NCBI RefSeq assembly: GCF_009765755.1
Contig: NZ_LMUV01000011.1
Span: forward strand, 971,576 to 1,035,575
Direction: 5' to 3'
Origin: Rhodanobacter sp. L36
Lineage (GTDB): Bacteria; Pseudomonadota; Gammaproteobacteria; Xanthomonadales; Rhodanobacteraceae
DNA length: 64,000 nt
This document shows, piece by piece, positions 29,577-40,146 of the stretch (within the stretch, counting starts at the first letter, position 1; each line of letters starts with the position of its first letter). Position numbers and translations under genes: made by a program. A model generated the notes under the pieces. It was not told where the DNA came from. It saw only the letters and a list, made by a program, of their open reading frames with translations, and searched no databases.

Positions 29577-32408
29577 TTACAACGTACGCGCCACTTCGGT
29601 ACGTTCGAAGCATTCGATCTGGTCGCCCGGCTTCACGTCGTTGTATTGCTTGACCGCGATGCCGCACTCCATGCCGTTGCGCACTTCGTCGACGAGATCC
29701 TTGAATCGACGCAGCGATTCCAGTTCGCCCTCGAAGATCACTACGTTGTCACGCAACACGCGGATCGGCTTGCTGCGCTTGACCGCGCCTTCGGTGACCA
29801 TGCAACCCGCCACGGCGCCGAACTTGGAGCTGCGGAACACATCGCGAACCTGCGCGATACCGATGATGTCTTCGCGGACCTCCATGCCGAGCAAGCCGGT
29901 CGCAGCTTGCGTGACCTGATCGATGACGTCGTAGATGATCGAGAAATAGCGCACGTCCAGCCCGGCCGTTTCGATGACCTTGCGTGCCGACGCATCAGCG
30001 CGCACGTTGAAACCGATGACCAGTGCCTTCGACGCCGCAGCCAGTGTCGCATCGGACTCGTTGATGCCACCGACGCCCGAGGAAACCACGTTGACGCGCA
30101 CGCGCTCGTTGCCGATCTGCGTGAGCGATTCGCGCAATGCTTCCACCGAACCCTGCACGTCGCCCTTGACCAGAATGTTGAGCGTCTGTTGCTCCACGCC
30201 CTGACCCATCTTGGCGATGATGTCCTCGAGCCGGTTGCTCTTGCTGACCATGCGCGTTTCGCGACGCTTGAGCTCGCGCTCCTGCGCCACTTCGCGCGCC
30301 AGACGCTCATCCTCGACGCAAACGAAATCGTCGCCGGTTTCCGGCACGCCGGACAAGCCAAGCACCTGCACCGGAATCGACGGACCCGCTTCCAATACTT
30401 GCTTGCCGGTTTCGTCGATCAGTGCGCGCATGCGGCCGTATTCAATACCGCAGACAACGAAGTCGCCCTTGCGCAACGTACCTTGCTGCACGAGCACGGT
30501 CGCCACCGGACCGCGACCGCGATCCAGGCTGGATTCGATCACGACGCCGGAGGCGCGACCATCGGCGACGGCGCGAAGTTCCATCACTTCGGCTTGCACG
30601 GAAATCGCGTCGAGCAAATCCTCGATACCTGCACCGGTCTTGGCCGACACCGGAATGAACTGCACGTCGCCGCCCCAGTCTTCCGGCACGACTTCGTACT
30701 GCACCAGACCCTGTTTGACGTTGTCCGGGTTGGCGCCTTCCTTGTCCATCTTGTTGACCGCGACGATCATCGGCACTTTCGCAGCGCGCGCATGTTTTAC
30801 CGCTTCGATGGTCTGCGGCATCACGCCGTCGTCGGCCGCAACCACCAGCACCACGATGTCGGTTGATTGCGCACCGCGTGCACGCATGGAAGTGAAAGCT
30901 GCATGTCCTGGCGTATCCAGGAACGTGATCACGCCTTTCGACGTTTCCACGTGATACGCACCGATGTGCTGCGTGATGCCGCCAGCTTCACCGGACGCCA
31001 CCTTGGTGGTGCGGATGTAATCGAGCAGCGAAGTCTTGCCGTGATCGACGTGACCCATGATCGTGACCACCGGCGGGCGCGTGACCTTCTCGCCTTCCAG
31101 TTCCACATTCTGGGTGTGGGCCGCCAGCGTGTCTTCGGCATTGTTCTGGCTGTCTGCCACCGGTGTGTGGCCCAGTTCCTCGACCACCAGCACCGCGGTA
31201 TCGTGATCGATGGTCTGGTTGATGGTCGCCATGACGCCCATCTTGAACAGCGCCTTCACCACTTCGGAGCCCTTCACCGCCATCTTCTGCGCGAGTTCGG
31301 CAACGACGTTGGTATCGCCCACGACCACTTCACGCACCACCGGCGCGGTGGGCCGCGAGAAGCCATGCGGGCCGGACGAATTGCTGTTGTTGCCGCGCGA
31401 AAGCATCTCGCGTGGATTGCTGCGACCAGGCTTGCCGCGCTTGTTGCTGCTGGACGAACGACGCGCGCGGTCGGCTTCGCTCAGATGCATCTGGCCACCG
31501 GCGAAACGCTTGCCGCCGTCGCGCTCTTCCTTGCTGCTGCTCGGGCTTTCGTTGCGCTCGCGCAAATGTTTCGGCTTGCGTGCTGCATCACCGGACGATG
31601 CGGCGGCAGCCGGATTCGCAGCTGCGGGTGCAGTGCCGGCGCGCGGTGCTGCCACGGGCGCAACGACGGCCGGTGCGGGCGCAGGCGCGGGAGCCGGCTT
31701 GACCAGCTTCTCGCGTTTGCGTGGCTCGTGGATGCGCGGCAGGATCATGCCCAGCTCGCGTGTGTCCATGCGCTGCACGCCGGATGGATCGACCGGCTTG
31801 TCGGCAACGACATCCGCCGGAGCTTCTTCGACGACGTCGGCAACATCGCCATTGTCCTCGGGTTCCGCAGCGGCGACCGCGGCCTGATGGCGCTGTTCCT
31901 TCTCGTGCTGCTTCTGCTGCTCGTCGTGGGCGCGCTGCTGCGCCTCTTCCTGCTTGCGACGATCCGTATCCAGGCGATCCTGGTCTTCCTGCTCGCGCTG
32001 CTGTTGCGATTCCTGCAACTTGCGCACGGCGTCCTCGCGCTCGGGTTCGGCATTCGCTTCTTCGGCGATCACGCTGCGCTTGACGTAGGTTCGCTTGGCG
32101 CGTACTTCGACGTTGACGGTCTTGGCCGTACCTGCTGTTCCGCGCGCACCTGGCGTGGCGACCTTGAGTTCGCCGACCGTGCGCCGCTTGAGGGTGATCT
32201 GGCGCGGAGCGCTGTCATCGACCTCGGCGGCGGTTTCGGTCTTGCCGTGCGTGCGACGCAGGAAGCCCAGCAATTTCACCTTTTCGGTGCTGCTGATGAC
32301 TTGCTCCTGGTCGGAGAATTTCATGCCCGCCTCGCCAAGCTGCGAAAGCAGCCTGTCGACCGGCATGCCCAGAACCTGGGCGAGTTGTTTGATCGTGACG
32401 TCCGACAT
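29577..32408 (-). CDS. infB: Translation initiation factor IF-2
   Basis: GTPase that brings fMet-tRNA to the 30S subunit and promotes subunit joining. 943 residues from ATG 32408 ([15 protein letters not shown]), the normal IF2-N start. A long low-complexity linker rich in Glu/Gln/Arg and then Ala/Pro (about 80-400) separates it from the G domain. G1 GHVDHGKTS lies at about 451-459, with DTPGHAAF (G3) and NKMDKEG (G4) following. Domains II-IV end at the conserved GDQIECFE. It sits between nusA and rbfA. Confidence 0.97.
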   Translation of the reverse strand: MSDVTIKQLAQVLGMPVDRLLSQLGEAGMKFSDQEQVISSTEKVKLLGFLRRTHGKTETAAEVDDSAPRQITLKRRTVGELKVATPGARGTAGTAKTVNVEVRAKRTYVKRSVIAEEANAEPEREDAVRKLQESQQQREQEDQDRLDTDRRKQEEAQQRAHDEQQKQHEKEQRHQAAVAAAEPEDNGDVADVVEEAPADVVADKPVDPSGVQRMDTRELGMILPRIHEPRKREKLVKPAPAPAPAPAVVAPVAAPRAGTAPAAANPAAAASSGDAARKPKHLRERNESPSSSKEERDGGKRFAGGQMHLSEADRARRSSSSNKRGKPGRSNPREMLSRGNNSNSSGPHGFSRPTAPVVREVVVGDTNVVAELAQKMAVKGSEVVKALFKMGVMATINQTIDHDTAVLVVEELGHTPVADSQNNAEDTLAAHTQNVELEGEKVTRPPVVTIMGHVDHGKTSLLDYIRTTKVASGEAGGITQHIGAYHVETSKGVITFLDTPGHAAFTSMRARGAQSTDIVVLVVAADDGVMPQTIEAVKHARAAKVPMIVAVNKMDKEGANPDNVKQGLVQYEVVPEDWGGDVQFIPVSAKTGAGIEDLLDAISVQAEVMELRAVADGRASGVVIESSLDRGRGPVATVLVQQGTLRKGDFVVCGIEYGRMRALIDETGKQVLEAGPSIPVQVLGLSGVPETGDDFVCVEDERLAREVAQERELKRRETRMVSKSNRLEDIIAKMGQGVEQQTLNILVKGDVQGSVEALRESLTQIGNERVRVNVVSSGVGGINESDATLAAASKALVIGFNVRADASARKVIETAGLDVRYFSIIYDVIDQVTQAATGLLGMEVREDIIGIAQVRDVFRSSKFGAVAGCMVTEGAVKRSKPIRVLRDNVVIFEGELESLRRFKDLVDEVRNGMECGIAVKQYNDVKPGDQIECFERTEVARTL

Positions 32409-32508
32409 CGTGTTCTTTGCTCCGCCGTTCCCGCGCTTATCATCTTCGTGCGGCATGTTATGCACCGCCACCTCCGTCCAGGGTGAAGGGCTGTTTCAAG
32501 CCCTTCCT

Positions 32509-32526
32509 GGCACCCTTCCGGGTGCC
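32509..32526 (-). promoter_or_regulatory. Hairpin between nusA and infB
   Basis: A 7-bp stem GGCACCC/GGGTGCC with a GGAA tetraloop on the minus-strand RNA, 12 bases after the nusA stop and roughly 100 bases before the infB ATG. No T tract, so probably a spacer stem rather than a terminator. Confidence 0.4.
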
Positions 32527-32537
32527 GCCGCCGGCGG

Positions 32538-34043
32538 TTAGCCGCCTTTCTCCAGCCGCTCGATCATCGGCGCTCGCGCAGCCATGATCAGCGCCGCAGC
32601 GCGTACTTCGTCCATGCCTTCGATATCGATGAGATCGTCGACCGCCAAGTCAGCGAGGTCATCGACCGTGCTCACTTCACGCGCGGCCAGTGCATACGCA
32701 GTGGACTCGTCCATGCCTTGCAGCGCGAGCAGTTCTTCCGAGGGATGGTGGTCCTCGACGCCTTCTTCCACCGCCAGTGCTTCGGTCAGCAGCGCATCGC
32801 GTGCACGCGCGCGGAGTTCCTCGACGATGTCTTCGTCGAAGCCTTCCACAGCCAGCAGTTCGGCGCTGGGCACGTAGGCGATTTCCTCGACGCTGGAAAA
32901 ACCTTCCTGCACGAGGATGACCGCGATTTCCTGATCCACCTCAAGCTTGTCCATGAACAGCTGGCGCGCAGCTTCCTGCTCGGACTCGCTCTTGGCGGTG
33001 ACTTGATCCTGCGTCATCACGTTGAGCTGCCAGCCGGTGAGCTTGCTGGCGAGACGCACGTTCTGGCCACCGCGACCGATCGCCTGGGACAGCTTGTCCT
33101 CGGCAACGGCGATGTCCATGGAGTGTTTTTCCTCATCCATGATGATGGACTGCACTTCCGCCGGCGCCATCGCATTGATGACGAACTGCGCCTGGTTTTC
33201 GTGCCACAGGATGATGTCGACGCGCTCGCCGTTGAGGTCGTTGGACACGGCCTGCACGCGCGAACCGCGCATGCCGATGCACGCGCCGATCGGATCGGTG
33301 CGGCTGTCGTGCGCCAGCACGGCGATCTTCGCGCGATCACCTGGATCACGTGCGCAGCCCTTGATCTCGACCAGGCCCTGGCCGACTTCCGGCACTTCGA
33401 GCTTGAACAGTTCGATCATGAATTCCGGCGCCGCGCGCGACACGAACAATTGCGGTCCGCGGATTTCGGATTTCACTTCGTAGAGGTAACCGCGAACGCG
33501 ATCGCCGACTCGCGCCGATTCGCGGGGAATCGTCTTGTCGCGCGGAATGAACGCCTCGGCATTGCTGCCCAGATCAAGGTAGATGTTGCCGCGCTCGACG
33601 CGCTTGACGATGCCGGTGACCAGTTCGCCAACGCGATCGGCGAAAGCATCAACGACTTGCTGACGCTCGGCTTCGCGCACGCGCTGCACGATTACCTGCT
33701 TGGCGGCCTGTGCGGCGATACGGCCAAATTCGGCGTTCTCGACCTGTTGCTCGATGTATTCGCCGAGCTGGGCATCGTCACGTTCGTCCAGCGCATCCAT
33801 CAGGCGCAGCTGGTAGAACGGCGATTCCATCTCGCCGTCGTCGGCGATGACTTCCCAGCGACGGAAAGTTTGGTATTCGCCGGTGTCCGTATCGATCGAC
33901 ACGCGGATATCCGGCTCTTCGTCCGGATAGCGCTTCTTCGCGGCGGACGCCAGCGCGGCTTCCATCGCTTCGAAAATGACTTCGCGCGGCACGCCCTTTT
34001 CATTGGCGACCGCATCAACGACCAGCAAAAGCTCTTTGCTCAT
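32538..34043 (-). CDS. nusA: Transcription termination/antitermination factor NusA
   Basis: 501 residues. An N-terminal RNA-polymerase-binding domain ([31 protein letters not shown]) is followed by S1 ([30 protein letters not shown]), two KH domains ([36 protein letters not shown]) and two C-terminal acidic helix-hairpin-helix repeats ([35 protein letters not shown]). Both C-terminal repeats are present, as in E. coli and unlike many other bacteria. It modulates pausing, termination and antitermination, and in E. coli it controls its own operon at leader terminators; two such terminators lie upstream of rimP here. Confidence 0.97.
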   Translation of the reverse strand: MSKELLLVVDAVANEKGVPREVIFEAMEAALASAAKKRYPDEEPDIRVSIDTDTGEYQTFRRWEVIADDGEMESPFYQLRLMDALDERDDAQLGEYIEQQVENAEFGRIAAQAAKQVIVQRVREAERQQVVDAFADRVGELVTGIVKRVERGNIYLDLGSNAEAFIPRDKTIPRESARVGDRVRGYLYEVKSEIRGPQLFVSRAAPEFMIELFKLEVPEVGQGLVEIKGCARDPGDRAKIAVLAHDSRTDPIGACIGMRGSRVQAVSNDLNGERVDIILWHENQAQFVINAMAPAEVQSIIMDEEKHSMDIAVAEDKLSQAIGRGGQNVRLASKLTGWQLNVMTQDQVTAKSESEQEAARQLFMDKLEVDQEIAVILVQEGFSSVEEIAYVPSAELLAVEGFDEDIVEELRARARDALLTEALAVEEGVEDHHPSEELLALQGMDESTAYALAAREVSTVDDLADLAVDDLIDIEGMDEVRAAALIMAARAPMIERLEKGG

Positions 34044-34155
34044 TGCAGCAACTCCACAGGCGCCGACCGGCGTCCAAAACGTTGACTTTTGCGCTCATCC
34101 TTAGCGCCTGGAAGAAGCGGCCATCCATGACCGCACTATTCAATTTATTTGCGAC

Positions 34156-34695
34156 CTATTGTTTAGCGGGCGCTTTGCCACCACCGCGCTTTGGCTGCGG
34201 CGCATAACCCAGCGCGACCCAGTCCGGCACCACGCGCGCACTTTCCACCAGCGCGTGATCGAATTCGAATGTCTTGCCCTCCGCTTCCAGCGAAATATAT
34301 TCGCCTTCCACCGAGATCAACTTACCTCGCAGGCGACGACGCCCTTCGAGCGGCGCCTTCAGCAGCAATTTCACTTCCTGGCCGTTGACCTTCGCAAACT
34401 GTGCGGCGGTAAACAGCGGCCGGTCGATACCCGGCGAGGACACTTCCAGCACGTAATGGCCGGGAACCGGATCCTCGACGTCGAGCAGCGCGGAAAGCTC
34501 GCGGCTGGCAGTTTCGCAATCCTCGATACCGATTTCGCGCCGTTCGCCTTCGACCGCTCCACTCTTGTCGAGCAGGTCAACGTAAACACGCAGGGTACTC
34601 TGCCCGTGTGACGGGGTGAACTCCACGCCAATGCATTCGAGGCCCAGATCGGCCAGTACTTCGTTGAAGCGTTGTGTCAGTGCCTGTGTATCCAT
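34156..34695 (-). CDS. rimP: Ribosome maturation factor RimP
   Basis: 179 residues from ATG 34695 ([26 protein letters not shown]). N-terminal alpha/beta domain with LRVYVD and [37 protein letters not shown], then an Sm-like C-terminal barrel. It helps early 30S assembly. It is the first protein gene of the rimP-nusA-infB operon. The leader carries a hairpin with a T tract 30 bases before the ATG, a probable attenuator. The C-terminal tail is Lys/Pro-rich ([13 protein letters not shown]). Confidence 0.94.
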   Translation of the reverse strand: MDTQALTQRFNEVLADLGLECIGVEFTPSHGQSTLRVYVDLLDKSGAVEGERREIGIEDCETASRELSALLDVEDPVPGHYVLEVSSPGIDRPLFTAAQFAKVNGQEVKLLLKAPLEGRRRLRGKLISVEGEYISLEAEGKTFEFDHALVESARVVPDWVALGYAPQPKRGGGKAPAKQ

Positions 34696-34724
34696 GGATT
34701 CGCTTGTCTCGTACCGCCAGAAAC

Positions 34725-34750
34725 AAAAAATGGGCTCCAACGGCCCATTT
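34725..34750 (-). terminator. Second terminator/attenuator in the tRNA-fMet to rimP leader
   Basis: On the minus strand AAATGGGC/GCCCATTT (stem 8 bp, loop 7) runs into TTTTTTGTTTC. It lies 30 bases upstream of the rimP ATG and after the first terminator at 34837. Confidence 0.75.
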
Positions 34751-34836
34751 CCTTATCACGCCGATGTTCCTCCTCGTGCAGCTCTTTCCGACGCGAGCTG
34801 ACTGGCAACTACACGCGACGCGTCCATGCGCCCAAC

Positions 34837-34860
34837 AAAAAAGCCTCACTAGGAGGCTTT
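34837..34860 (-). terminator. First terminator downstream of tRNA-fMet
   Basis: On the minus strand AAAGCCTC/GAGGCTTT (stem 8 bp, loop 5) followed by a T tract (TTTTTTGTTG), 19 bases beyond the tRNA 3' end. Confidence 0.82.
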
Positions 34861-34878
34861 CTTGAAAAAAGAAAGATC

Positions 34879-34955
34879 TGGTAGCGGGGGCAGGATTCGA
34901 ACCTGCGACCTTCGGGTTATGAGCCCGACGAGCTGCCAGACTGCTCCACCCCGCA
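34879..34955 (-). tRNA. Initiator tRNA-fMet (CAT)
   Basis: 77 bases with encoded CCA. The anticodon CAT is at 34921-34919. Initiator hallmarks are an unpaired 1:72 position (U1/U72), three consecutive G-C pairs at the bottom of the anticodon stem (GGG/CCC) and an A11:U24-type D stem (GAGC/GCTC). The T arm is GCAGG-TTCGAAT-CCTGC. It lies immediately upstream of rimP-nusA-infB, as metY does in E. coli, and 70 bases after nuoN. Confidence 0.95.
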
Positions 34956-35024
34956 TCAGAGTCCGAAGAGTGTACCGGGATGGCCGGTTTCTTGCAAGCC
35001 TCGGCGGCAAATATTCGTCTTACG

Positions 35025-36479
35025 TCAGATGCCGAAAGCGTGCCTGCACCAGCCAAGCAACGGCCCCCAATAAAGACCGAGCGCCAGCAACCCAAGCGCG
35101 TTGAGCGAGAGCATCACGCGCATCGACATATCCGATTTCGACTGCAGCACGCTGCCTTCGGCGGGCTGGTCGAAATACATCACCTTGATCACGTACAGGT
35201 AGTAGTACAGGCCGATGATCGCGAACACGATGCCGACGATCGCCAGCCACATCATGTGGGCGTGGATCGCCGCTTCAAGCACCAGCGCCTTTGCCCAGAA
35301 CCCGACCAGTGGCGGAACGCCGGCGAGCGAGAACAAGGTCAGCAGCATCAGCAACGCCATCCAGGGCGATTTCTTGCCGAGGCCTTTCAGGTCGGAAATT
35401 TCCTCGCACTCAAAACCCGCGCGCGCCATCGCCAGCATCACGCCGAACGCGGCCACGCTCATCAGCGCGTAGCAGATCGCATAGAACATCGCCGCGGCAT
35501 AGCCTTCCGCGTTCGCTGCGGACAGACCCAGCAGCAGATAGCCCATGTGCGAAATGGTCGAGTAAGCCAGCATGCGCTTGAGATTGGTCTGCACGATCGC
35601 GACGAGATTACCGATCGCCAGCGATGCGACCGCCAGCACCGCGAGCATCAACTGCCATTGATGCGACAGATCGCCCATGCCGGCATCGAGCAACCGGAAC
35701 GCCATGCCGAACGCGGCGAGCTTGGAACCCGATGCGATGAACGCCGTGACCGGCGTCGGCGCGCCCTGGTAGACATCGGGAATCCACATGTGGAACGGCG
35801 CGGCACCGAGCTTGAAGCCGACGCCGACGATCATGAAGATCAGGCCGAACAGCAGCAGCGTCGGCGCCTTGGTGTAGCCCATCACGTGATGCAGCTGCGC
35901 CAGATCCAGCGTCGGCGTACCGCCCATGCCTGATGCGCCATAGACCATCGACATGCCGTACAACAACATGCCCGATGCCAGCGCACCCAGCACGAAATAC
36001 TTGATCGCAGCTTCCGACGGCAGCACCGCATCGCGATTCAAGGCCACCAGCGCGTACGAAGACAGCGACAGCAACTCAAGGCCGAGATACACCGACACCA
36101 GGTTCCCTGCGGAAACCAGCAACATGATGCCGAGTACCGCAAAGATCATCAGCGTGTAGAACTCGCCGATCAGCAGTTTTCGATCGATCAGGTACGGTCG
36201 TGAATACACGAATACCAGCACCGTCGTAACCAGCGCGAACACCTTGAGAATTTCCGCAGTTTCGTCGCGCACGAACATGCCGCCAAACGCGGTCGCCGCC
36301 TGCCCCGGCTGGCCGGCGATCACCAGATAAATGCTTACCGCTAGAGTCGCGATCGAAATCCAGTGCAGGTAAGGCCGCTCTTCAGCCTTCATGAAAGCGT
36401 CCGTGATCAACAGGACGCACGCCATCGCTACCAGAAAGAACTCCGGCAACATGATCAGGATGTCATTCAAATTCGGCAT
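35025..36479 (-). CDS. nuoN: NADH-quinone oxidoreductase subunit N
   Basis: 484-residue antiporter-like membrane subunit of complex I, homologous to NuoL and NuoM. About 14 transmembrane helices are visible. The conserved lysine helices are in LSSYALVALNRDA / AIKYFVLGALASGMLLYG and FKLGAAPFHMWIPDVYQGAPTPVTAFIA, the latter the classic proton-antiporter motif. Last gene of the nuo operon, 12 bases after nuoM. The tRNA-fMet gene follows closely, so its promoter must lie within or just after nuoN. Confidence 0.96.
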   Translation of the reverse strand: MPNLNDILIMLPEFFLVAMACVLLITDAFMKAEERPYLHWISIATLAVSIYLVIAGQPGQAATAFGGMFVRDETAEILKVFALVTTVLVFVYSRPYLIDRKLLIGEFYTLMIFAVLGIMLLVSAGNLVSVYLGLELLSLSSYALVALNRDAVLPSEAAIKYFVLGALASGMLLYGMSMVYGASGMGGTPTLDLAQLHHVMGYTKAPTLLLFGLIFMIVGVGFKLGAAPFHMWIPDVYQGAPTPVTAFIASGSKLAAFGMAFRLLDAGMGDLSHQWQLMLAVLAVASLAIGNLVAIVQTNLKRMLAYSTISHMGYLLLGLSAANAEGYAAAMFYAICYALMSVAAFGVMLAMARAGFECEEISDLKGLGKKSPWMALLMLLTLFSLAGVPPLVGFWAKALVLEAAIHAHMMWLAIVGIVFAIIGLYYYLYVIKVMYFDQPAEGSVLQSKSDMSMRVMLSLNALGLLALGLYWGPLLGWCRHAFGI

Positions 36480-36491
36480 GGTGTATCCCGA

Positions 36492-38000
36492 TCAGATCTT
36501 GTGGACGGCGAGCTGATGAACCAGCTGCGACACCGAGCTGCCCATCAAGTGGACCAGCGGTTGCGGCCAGACGCCGAGTGCGATGACGGCGATGGCGAAC
36601 GACACCAGCACGAACGTCTCGCGTCCGTTGATTTCCTTCATCTCGGCCACGTGATGGTTGGTGATCTCGCCCCACAGCACGCGCTTCACCAGCCACAGCG
36701 TGTAAGCCGCGCCGATGATGAGCGTGAACGCGGCGAACAACGCGATCCACGGATTGGCGCTGAAGCTTGCCAGGATCACCATGAACTCGCCGACGAAACC
36801 GCTGGTGCCCGGCAAGCCGCAGTTCGCCATCGCGAACAGCACGTAGAAGAAGCCGAACCACGGCATCACGTTGATGACGCCGCCATAGTCCTTGATCTGG
36901 CGGGTGTGCATACGGTCGTACAACACGCCGATGCAGGTAAACATCGCGCCTGAAATGAAGCCGTGCGAAATCATCTGGATCATCGCGCCCTGCATGCCCA
37001 GTTCGGCCATCGCAGTGTTCGAAGAATCGCGCACCAGCAGGAACGCGATGAAGATGCCGAGCGTGACGAAGCCCATGTGCGCCACTGACGAATACGCCAC
37101 CAGCTTTTTCATGTCCTCCTGCACCAGCGCGACGTAACCGATGTAGACGATCGCCACCAGACTCAGCACGATCACCAGCCACGCGAAGTGCGCGCCCGCA
37201 TCCGGCACGATCGGCAGGATGAAACGCAGCATTCCGTACGTGCCGACCTTCAGCATCACCGCCGCCAGCACTACCGAGCCACCGGTCGGCGCCTCGACAT
37301 GCGCGTCAGGCAACCAGGTGTGCACCGGAACCATCGGCACCTTGATCGCGAACGCGATGAGGAACGCGAAGAAGATCCAGGTTTGCTCTTTCATCGTGAG
37401 CGGCAACGCGGCGAGTGTCGCCATGTCGAACGTGCCGGCCTTGTTGTAGAGATACAACAGCGCGACCAGCATGAAGACCGAGCCGAAGAACGTATAGATG
37501 AAAAACTTCAGCGTCGCGTAAACCCGACGCGGACCACCCCAGATACCGATCAGGATGAACATCGGAATCAGGATCGCCTCGAACAGCGCATAGAACAGCA
37601 GCGCATCGGTCGCGCAGAACACGCCGATCAGCAAGCCTTCCAGCATCAGCATCGCGGCCATGTACTGGTGCGGCCGATCCTGGATGACCTGCCACGCGCC
37701 GGCCACCACCAGAATGCCAACGAAGGTGGTCATCACGATCAGCGCCACCGAAATACCATCCACCGCCAAGCCGTAATGCACGCCCCAGGAGGCGATCCAC
37801 AGATAGTTTTCGGTGATCTGCATGCCGCCCGCATCGGCGTTGTATTGCACCAGCAGGAACAGGCTGACGACGAAAGTCAGCACCGCCACCAGCATCGACA
37901 GCCAGCGTGCAAGGTTAGGGCGCGCGTTACCGGCGAGCAGTAAAGGAATCGCACCGATGACCGGGAGCCAGATCAGCAGGCTTAGCAAGTGAGTGAACAT
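36492..38000 (-). CDS. nuoM: NADH-quinone oxidoreductase subunit M
   Basis: 502-residue antiporter-like proton-pumping subunit in the membrane arm. Conserved LFYALFEAILIPMFILIGIWGG and KVPMVPVHTWLPDAHVEAPTGGSVVLAAVMLKVG contain the key Glu and Lys of the pump. Histidine and lysine at DMKKLVAYSSVAHMGFV follow. About 14 transmembrane helices. It lies 15 bases after nuoL and 12 before nuoN. Confidence 0.97.
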   Translation of the reverse strand: MFTHLLSLLIWLPVIGAIPLLLAGNARPNLARWLSMLVAVLTFVVSLFLLVQYNADAGGMQITENYLWIASWGVHYGLAVDGISVALIVMTTFVGILVVAGAWQVIQDRPHQYMAAMLMLEGLLIGVFCATDALLFYALFEAILIPMFILIGIWGGPRRVYATLKFFIYTFFGSVFMLVALLYLYNKAGTFDMATLAALPLTMKEQTWIFFAFLIAFAIKVPMVPVHTWLPDAHVEAPTGGSVVLAAVMLKVGTYGMLRFILPIVPDAGAHFAWLVIVLSLVAIVYIGYVALVQEDMKKLVAYSSVAHMGFVTLGIFIAFLLVRDSSNTAMAELGMQGAMIQMISHGFISGAMFTCIGVLYDRMHTRQIKDYGGVINVMPWFGFFYVLFAMANCGLPGTSGFVGEFMVILASFSANPWIALFAAFTLIIGAAYTLWLVKRVLWGEITNHHVAEMKEINGRETFVLVSFAIAVIALGVWPQPLVHLMGSSVSQLVHQLAVHKI

Positions 38001-38015
38001 AGATGCCTGCTTCCC

Positions 38016-40142
38016 TTATTGCCCGGCCATGCCGGGACCCGCGAACCCCGAGTCGACGATCCAGTAGCCACCCATGAGCAGGATCAGGCCGAGGATCATC
38101 GCGAAGGCGTAGTGATAGAGGTAACCCGACTGCAGGCGACGCGCCGTGGCAGCGATGCGGTGGATGACGCTGACCGAACCGTTGACCATCGCGCCATCGA
38201 TCGCGCCCTGCTCGCCGACTTTCCAGAAACCGCGGCCCAGTGCCACACCGCCGCGGGCGAAGATCGCGAAATAAATATTGTCGACCCAGTATTTGCGATC
38301 GAGCACCGTCCACAACGGCTTCAATGCGCTCTTGATCTTGCCGGCCATCGCCGGGTTGAACAGATAAATGTAGGTTTGAATGATGAAGGCCAGCAGCACC
38401 AGGCCGAACGGCCCGATCAGGGAGAAGCCGTGCAAGGCCATCGAGAATGAACCGTGGAATTCACGACCCAGCTCAGCCAGTACGTTGTCGCCCTCCTCCA
38501 CATGAATCGCCTTGCCGAACCAGTTACCGAACAGCATCGGCCCGACAGTGAAAAAACCGATCAGCAGCGACGGAATCGCCAGCAGGATCAGCGGCAAAGT
38601 CACGACCCACGGCGATTCCTTCGGCGCATGTTCCAGCACGCCGGGCTCGTGGCTGCCGTGATGATCGTCGTGTGGCGCATCGTGTGCCGAAGGCTCGGCC
38701 GCGTCAGCGTGCGCGCTGTGATGAACCACCGCATGATCATCGTGGTGTCCATGCGAACCGTGGACCACGGTGAAGCGTTCCTTGCCATGAAACGTCAGAT
38801 ACATCTGGCGGAAGGTGTACAGCGAGGTGACCAGCGCGCCGGCCATCACGCAGAAGTACGCGTAGTGCGAACCCCAGCGATGCGATTCGCCGACCGCTTC
38901 GATGATCGCATCCTTCGAATAGAAACCGGAGAAGAACGGCACGCCGCACAGCGCCAGCGAACCGATCCACATGGTGATCCAGGTGATCGGCATGTACTTG
39001 CGCAGGCCGCCCATGTAACGCATGTCCTGCTCGTGATGCATCGCGATGATCACCGAGCCGGCGCCGAGGAACAGCAGCGCCTTGAAGAACGCATGCGTCA
39101 TCAGGTGATACACCGCACCGCTGTATGCCGACACGCCCAGCGCCACCGTCATGTAACCCAGCTGCGACAGCGTCGAGTACGCGATCACCCGCTTGATGTC
39201 GTTCTGCACGATGCCGATCAAGCCGGTGAACAGCGCGGTGGTCGCGCCGATCACCATCACGAAGCTGAGCGCGCTCTGCGACAGTTCGAACAGTGGCGAC
39301 ATGCGCGCCACCATGAAGATGCCGGCGGTCACCATCGTCGCCGCATGGATCAACGCGGAGATCGGCGTCGGGCCTTCCATCGAGTCGGGCAGCCACACAT
39401 GCAGCGGCACCTGTGCGGACTTGCCCATCGCGCCGATGAACAGGCAGATGCAGATCACCGTGGCCGCATCCCAGTGCGTGTTCGCAGTGATCTGCAATGT
39501 CTTGCCGACCAGACCCGGCGCAGCGCCGAACGCGGTGGCGTAATCCAGCGTGCCGAGGAAATACAGCACGCCGGCGATGCCGAGCAGAAAGCCGAAGTCG
39601 CCCACGCGATTGACCAGAAACGCCTTGAGGTTGGCGAAAATCGCCGTCGGCCGTTTGTACCAGAAGCCGATCAGCAGGTACGACACCAGGCCCACCGCTT
39701 CCCAGCCGAAGAACAGCTGCATGAAGTTGTTGCTCATCACCAGCATGAACATCGAGAAGGTGAACAGCGAGATATAGGCGAAGAAGCGCTTGTAGCCCGG
39801 GTCGTCGCTCATGTAGCCGATCGTGTACAGATGCACCAGCAGCGAAACGAAGCTCACTACCACCAGCATCATCGCGGTCAGCCGGTCGACCATGAAGCCG
39901 ACGCTGGCGTTGAACGGCCCGACCTGAAACCAGGTGTAGAGGTTCTGGTTGTATTCGACCGCGCCGCCCAGCGTGAGCTGGTAAAGCACGTAGAACGACA
40001 GCGCGCACGAAATCGCGACGCCGAGGATAGTGACCTTGTGCGAACCGGCGCGGCCGAGAAACTTGCCGAGAAAACCGGCCAGCACGCAGCCGACCAGCGG
40101 TGCGAGTGCGATCGTCAGCAGAATGGTTGTCGAAAGACCCAT
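38016..40142 (-). CDS. nuoL: NADH-quinone oxidoreductase subunit L
   Basis: 708-residue distal proton-pumping subunit, with the long lateral helix that clamps the membrane arm. Conserved FFGWEAVGLVSYLLIGFWYKRP and KSAQVPLHVWLPDSMEGPTPISALIHAATMV carry the pump residues. Long C-terminal part ends with the extra helices GLILLMGGYWIV. Residues about 461-505 form a loop with about 14 histidines plus Asp (HGHHDD, HDDHHGSH), more than the function requires. It lies 4 bases after nuoK. Confidence 0.97.
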   Translation of the reverse strand: MGLSTTILLTIALAPLVGCVLAGFLGKFLGRAGSHKVTILGVAISCALSFYVLYQLTLGGAVEYNQNLYTWFQVGPFNASVGFMVDRLTAMMLVVVSFVSLLVHLYTIGYMSDDPGYKRFFAYISLFTFSMFMLVMSNNFMQLFFGWEAVGLVSYLLIGFWYKRPTAIFANLKAFLVNRVGDFGFLLGIAGVLYFLGTLDYATAFGAAPGLVGKTLQITANTHWDAATVICICLFIGAMGKSAQVPLHVWLPDSMEGPTPISALIHAATMVTAGIFMVARMSPLFELSQSALSFVMVIGATTALFTGLIGIVQNDIKRVIAYSTLSQLGYMTVALGVSAYSGAVYHLMTHAFFKALLFLGAGSVIIAMHHEQDMRYMGGLRKYMPITWITMWIGSLALCGVPFFSGFYSKDAIIEAVGESHRWGSHYAYFCVMAGALVTSLYTFRQMYLTFHGKERFTVVHGSHGHHDDHAVVHHSAHADAAEPSAHDAPHDDHHGSHEPGVLEHAPKESPWVVTLPLILLAIPSLLIGFFTVGPMLFGNWFGKAIHVEEGDNVLAELGREFHGSFSMALHGFSLIGPFGLVLLAFIIQTYIYLFNPAMAGKIKSALKPLWTVLDRKYWVDNIYFAIFARGGVALGRGFWKVGEQGAIDGAMVNGSVSVIHRIAATARRLQSGYLYHYAFAMILGLILLMGGYWIVDSGFAGPGMAGQ

Positions 40143-40146
40143 GTGA

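Noticed and set aside
30867..32486. A 539-codon plus-strand frame opposite infB
   Set aside because: Shadow of the IF2 low-complexity linker; leucine-rich stretches mirror Gln/Lys/Glu codons on the other strand.
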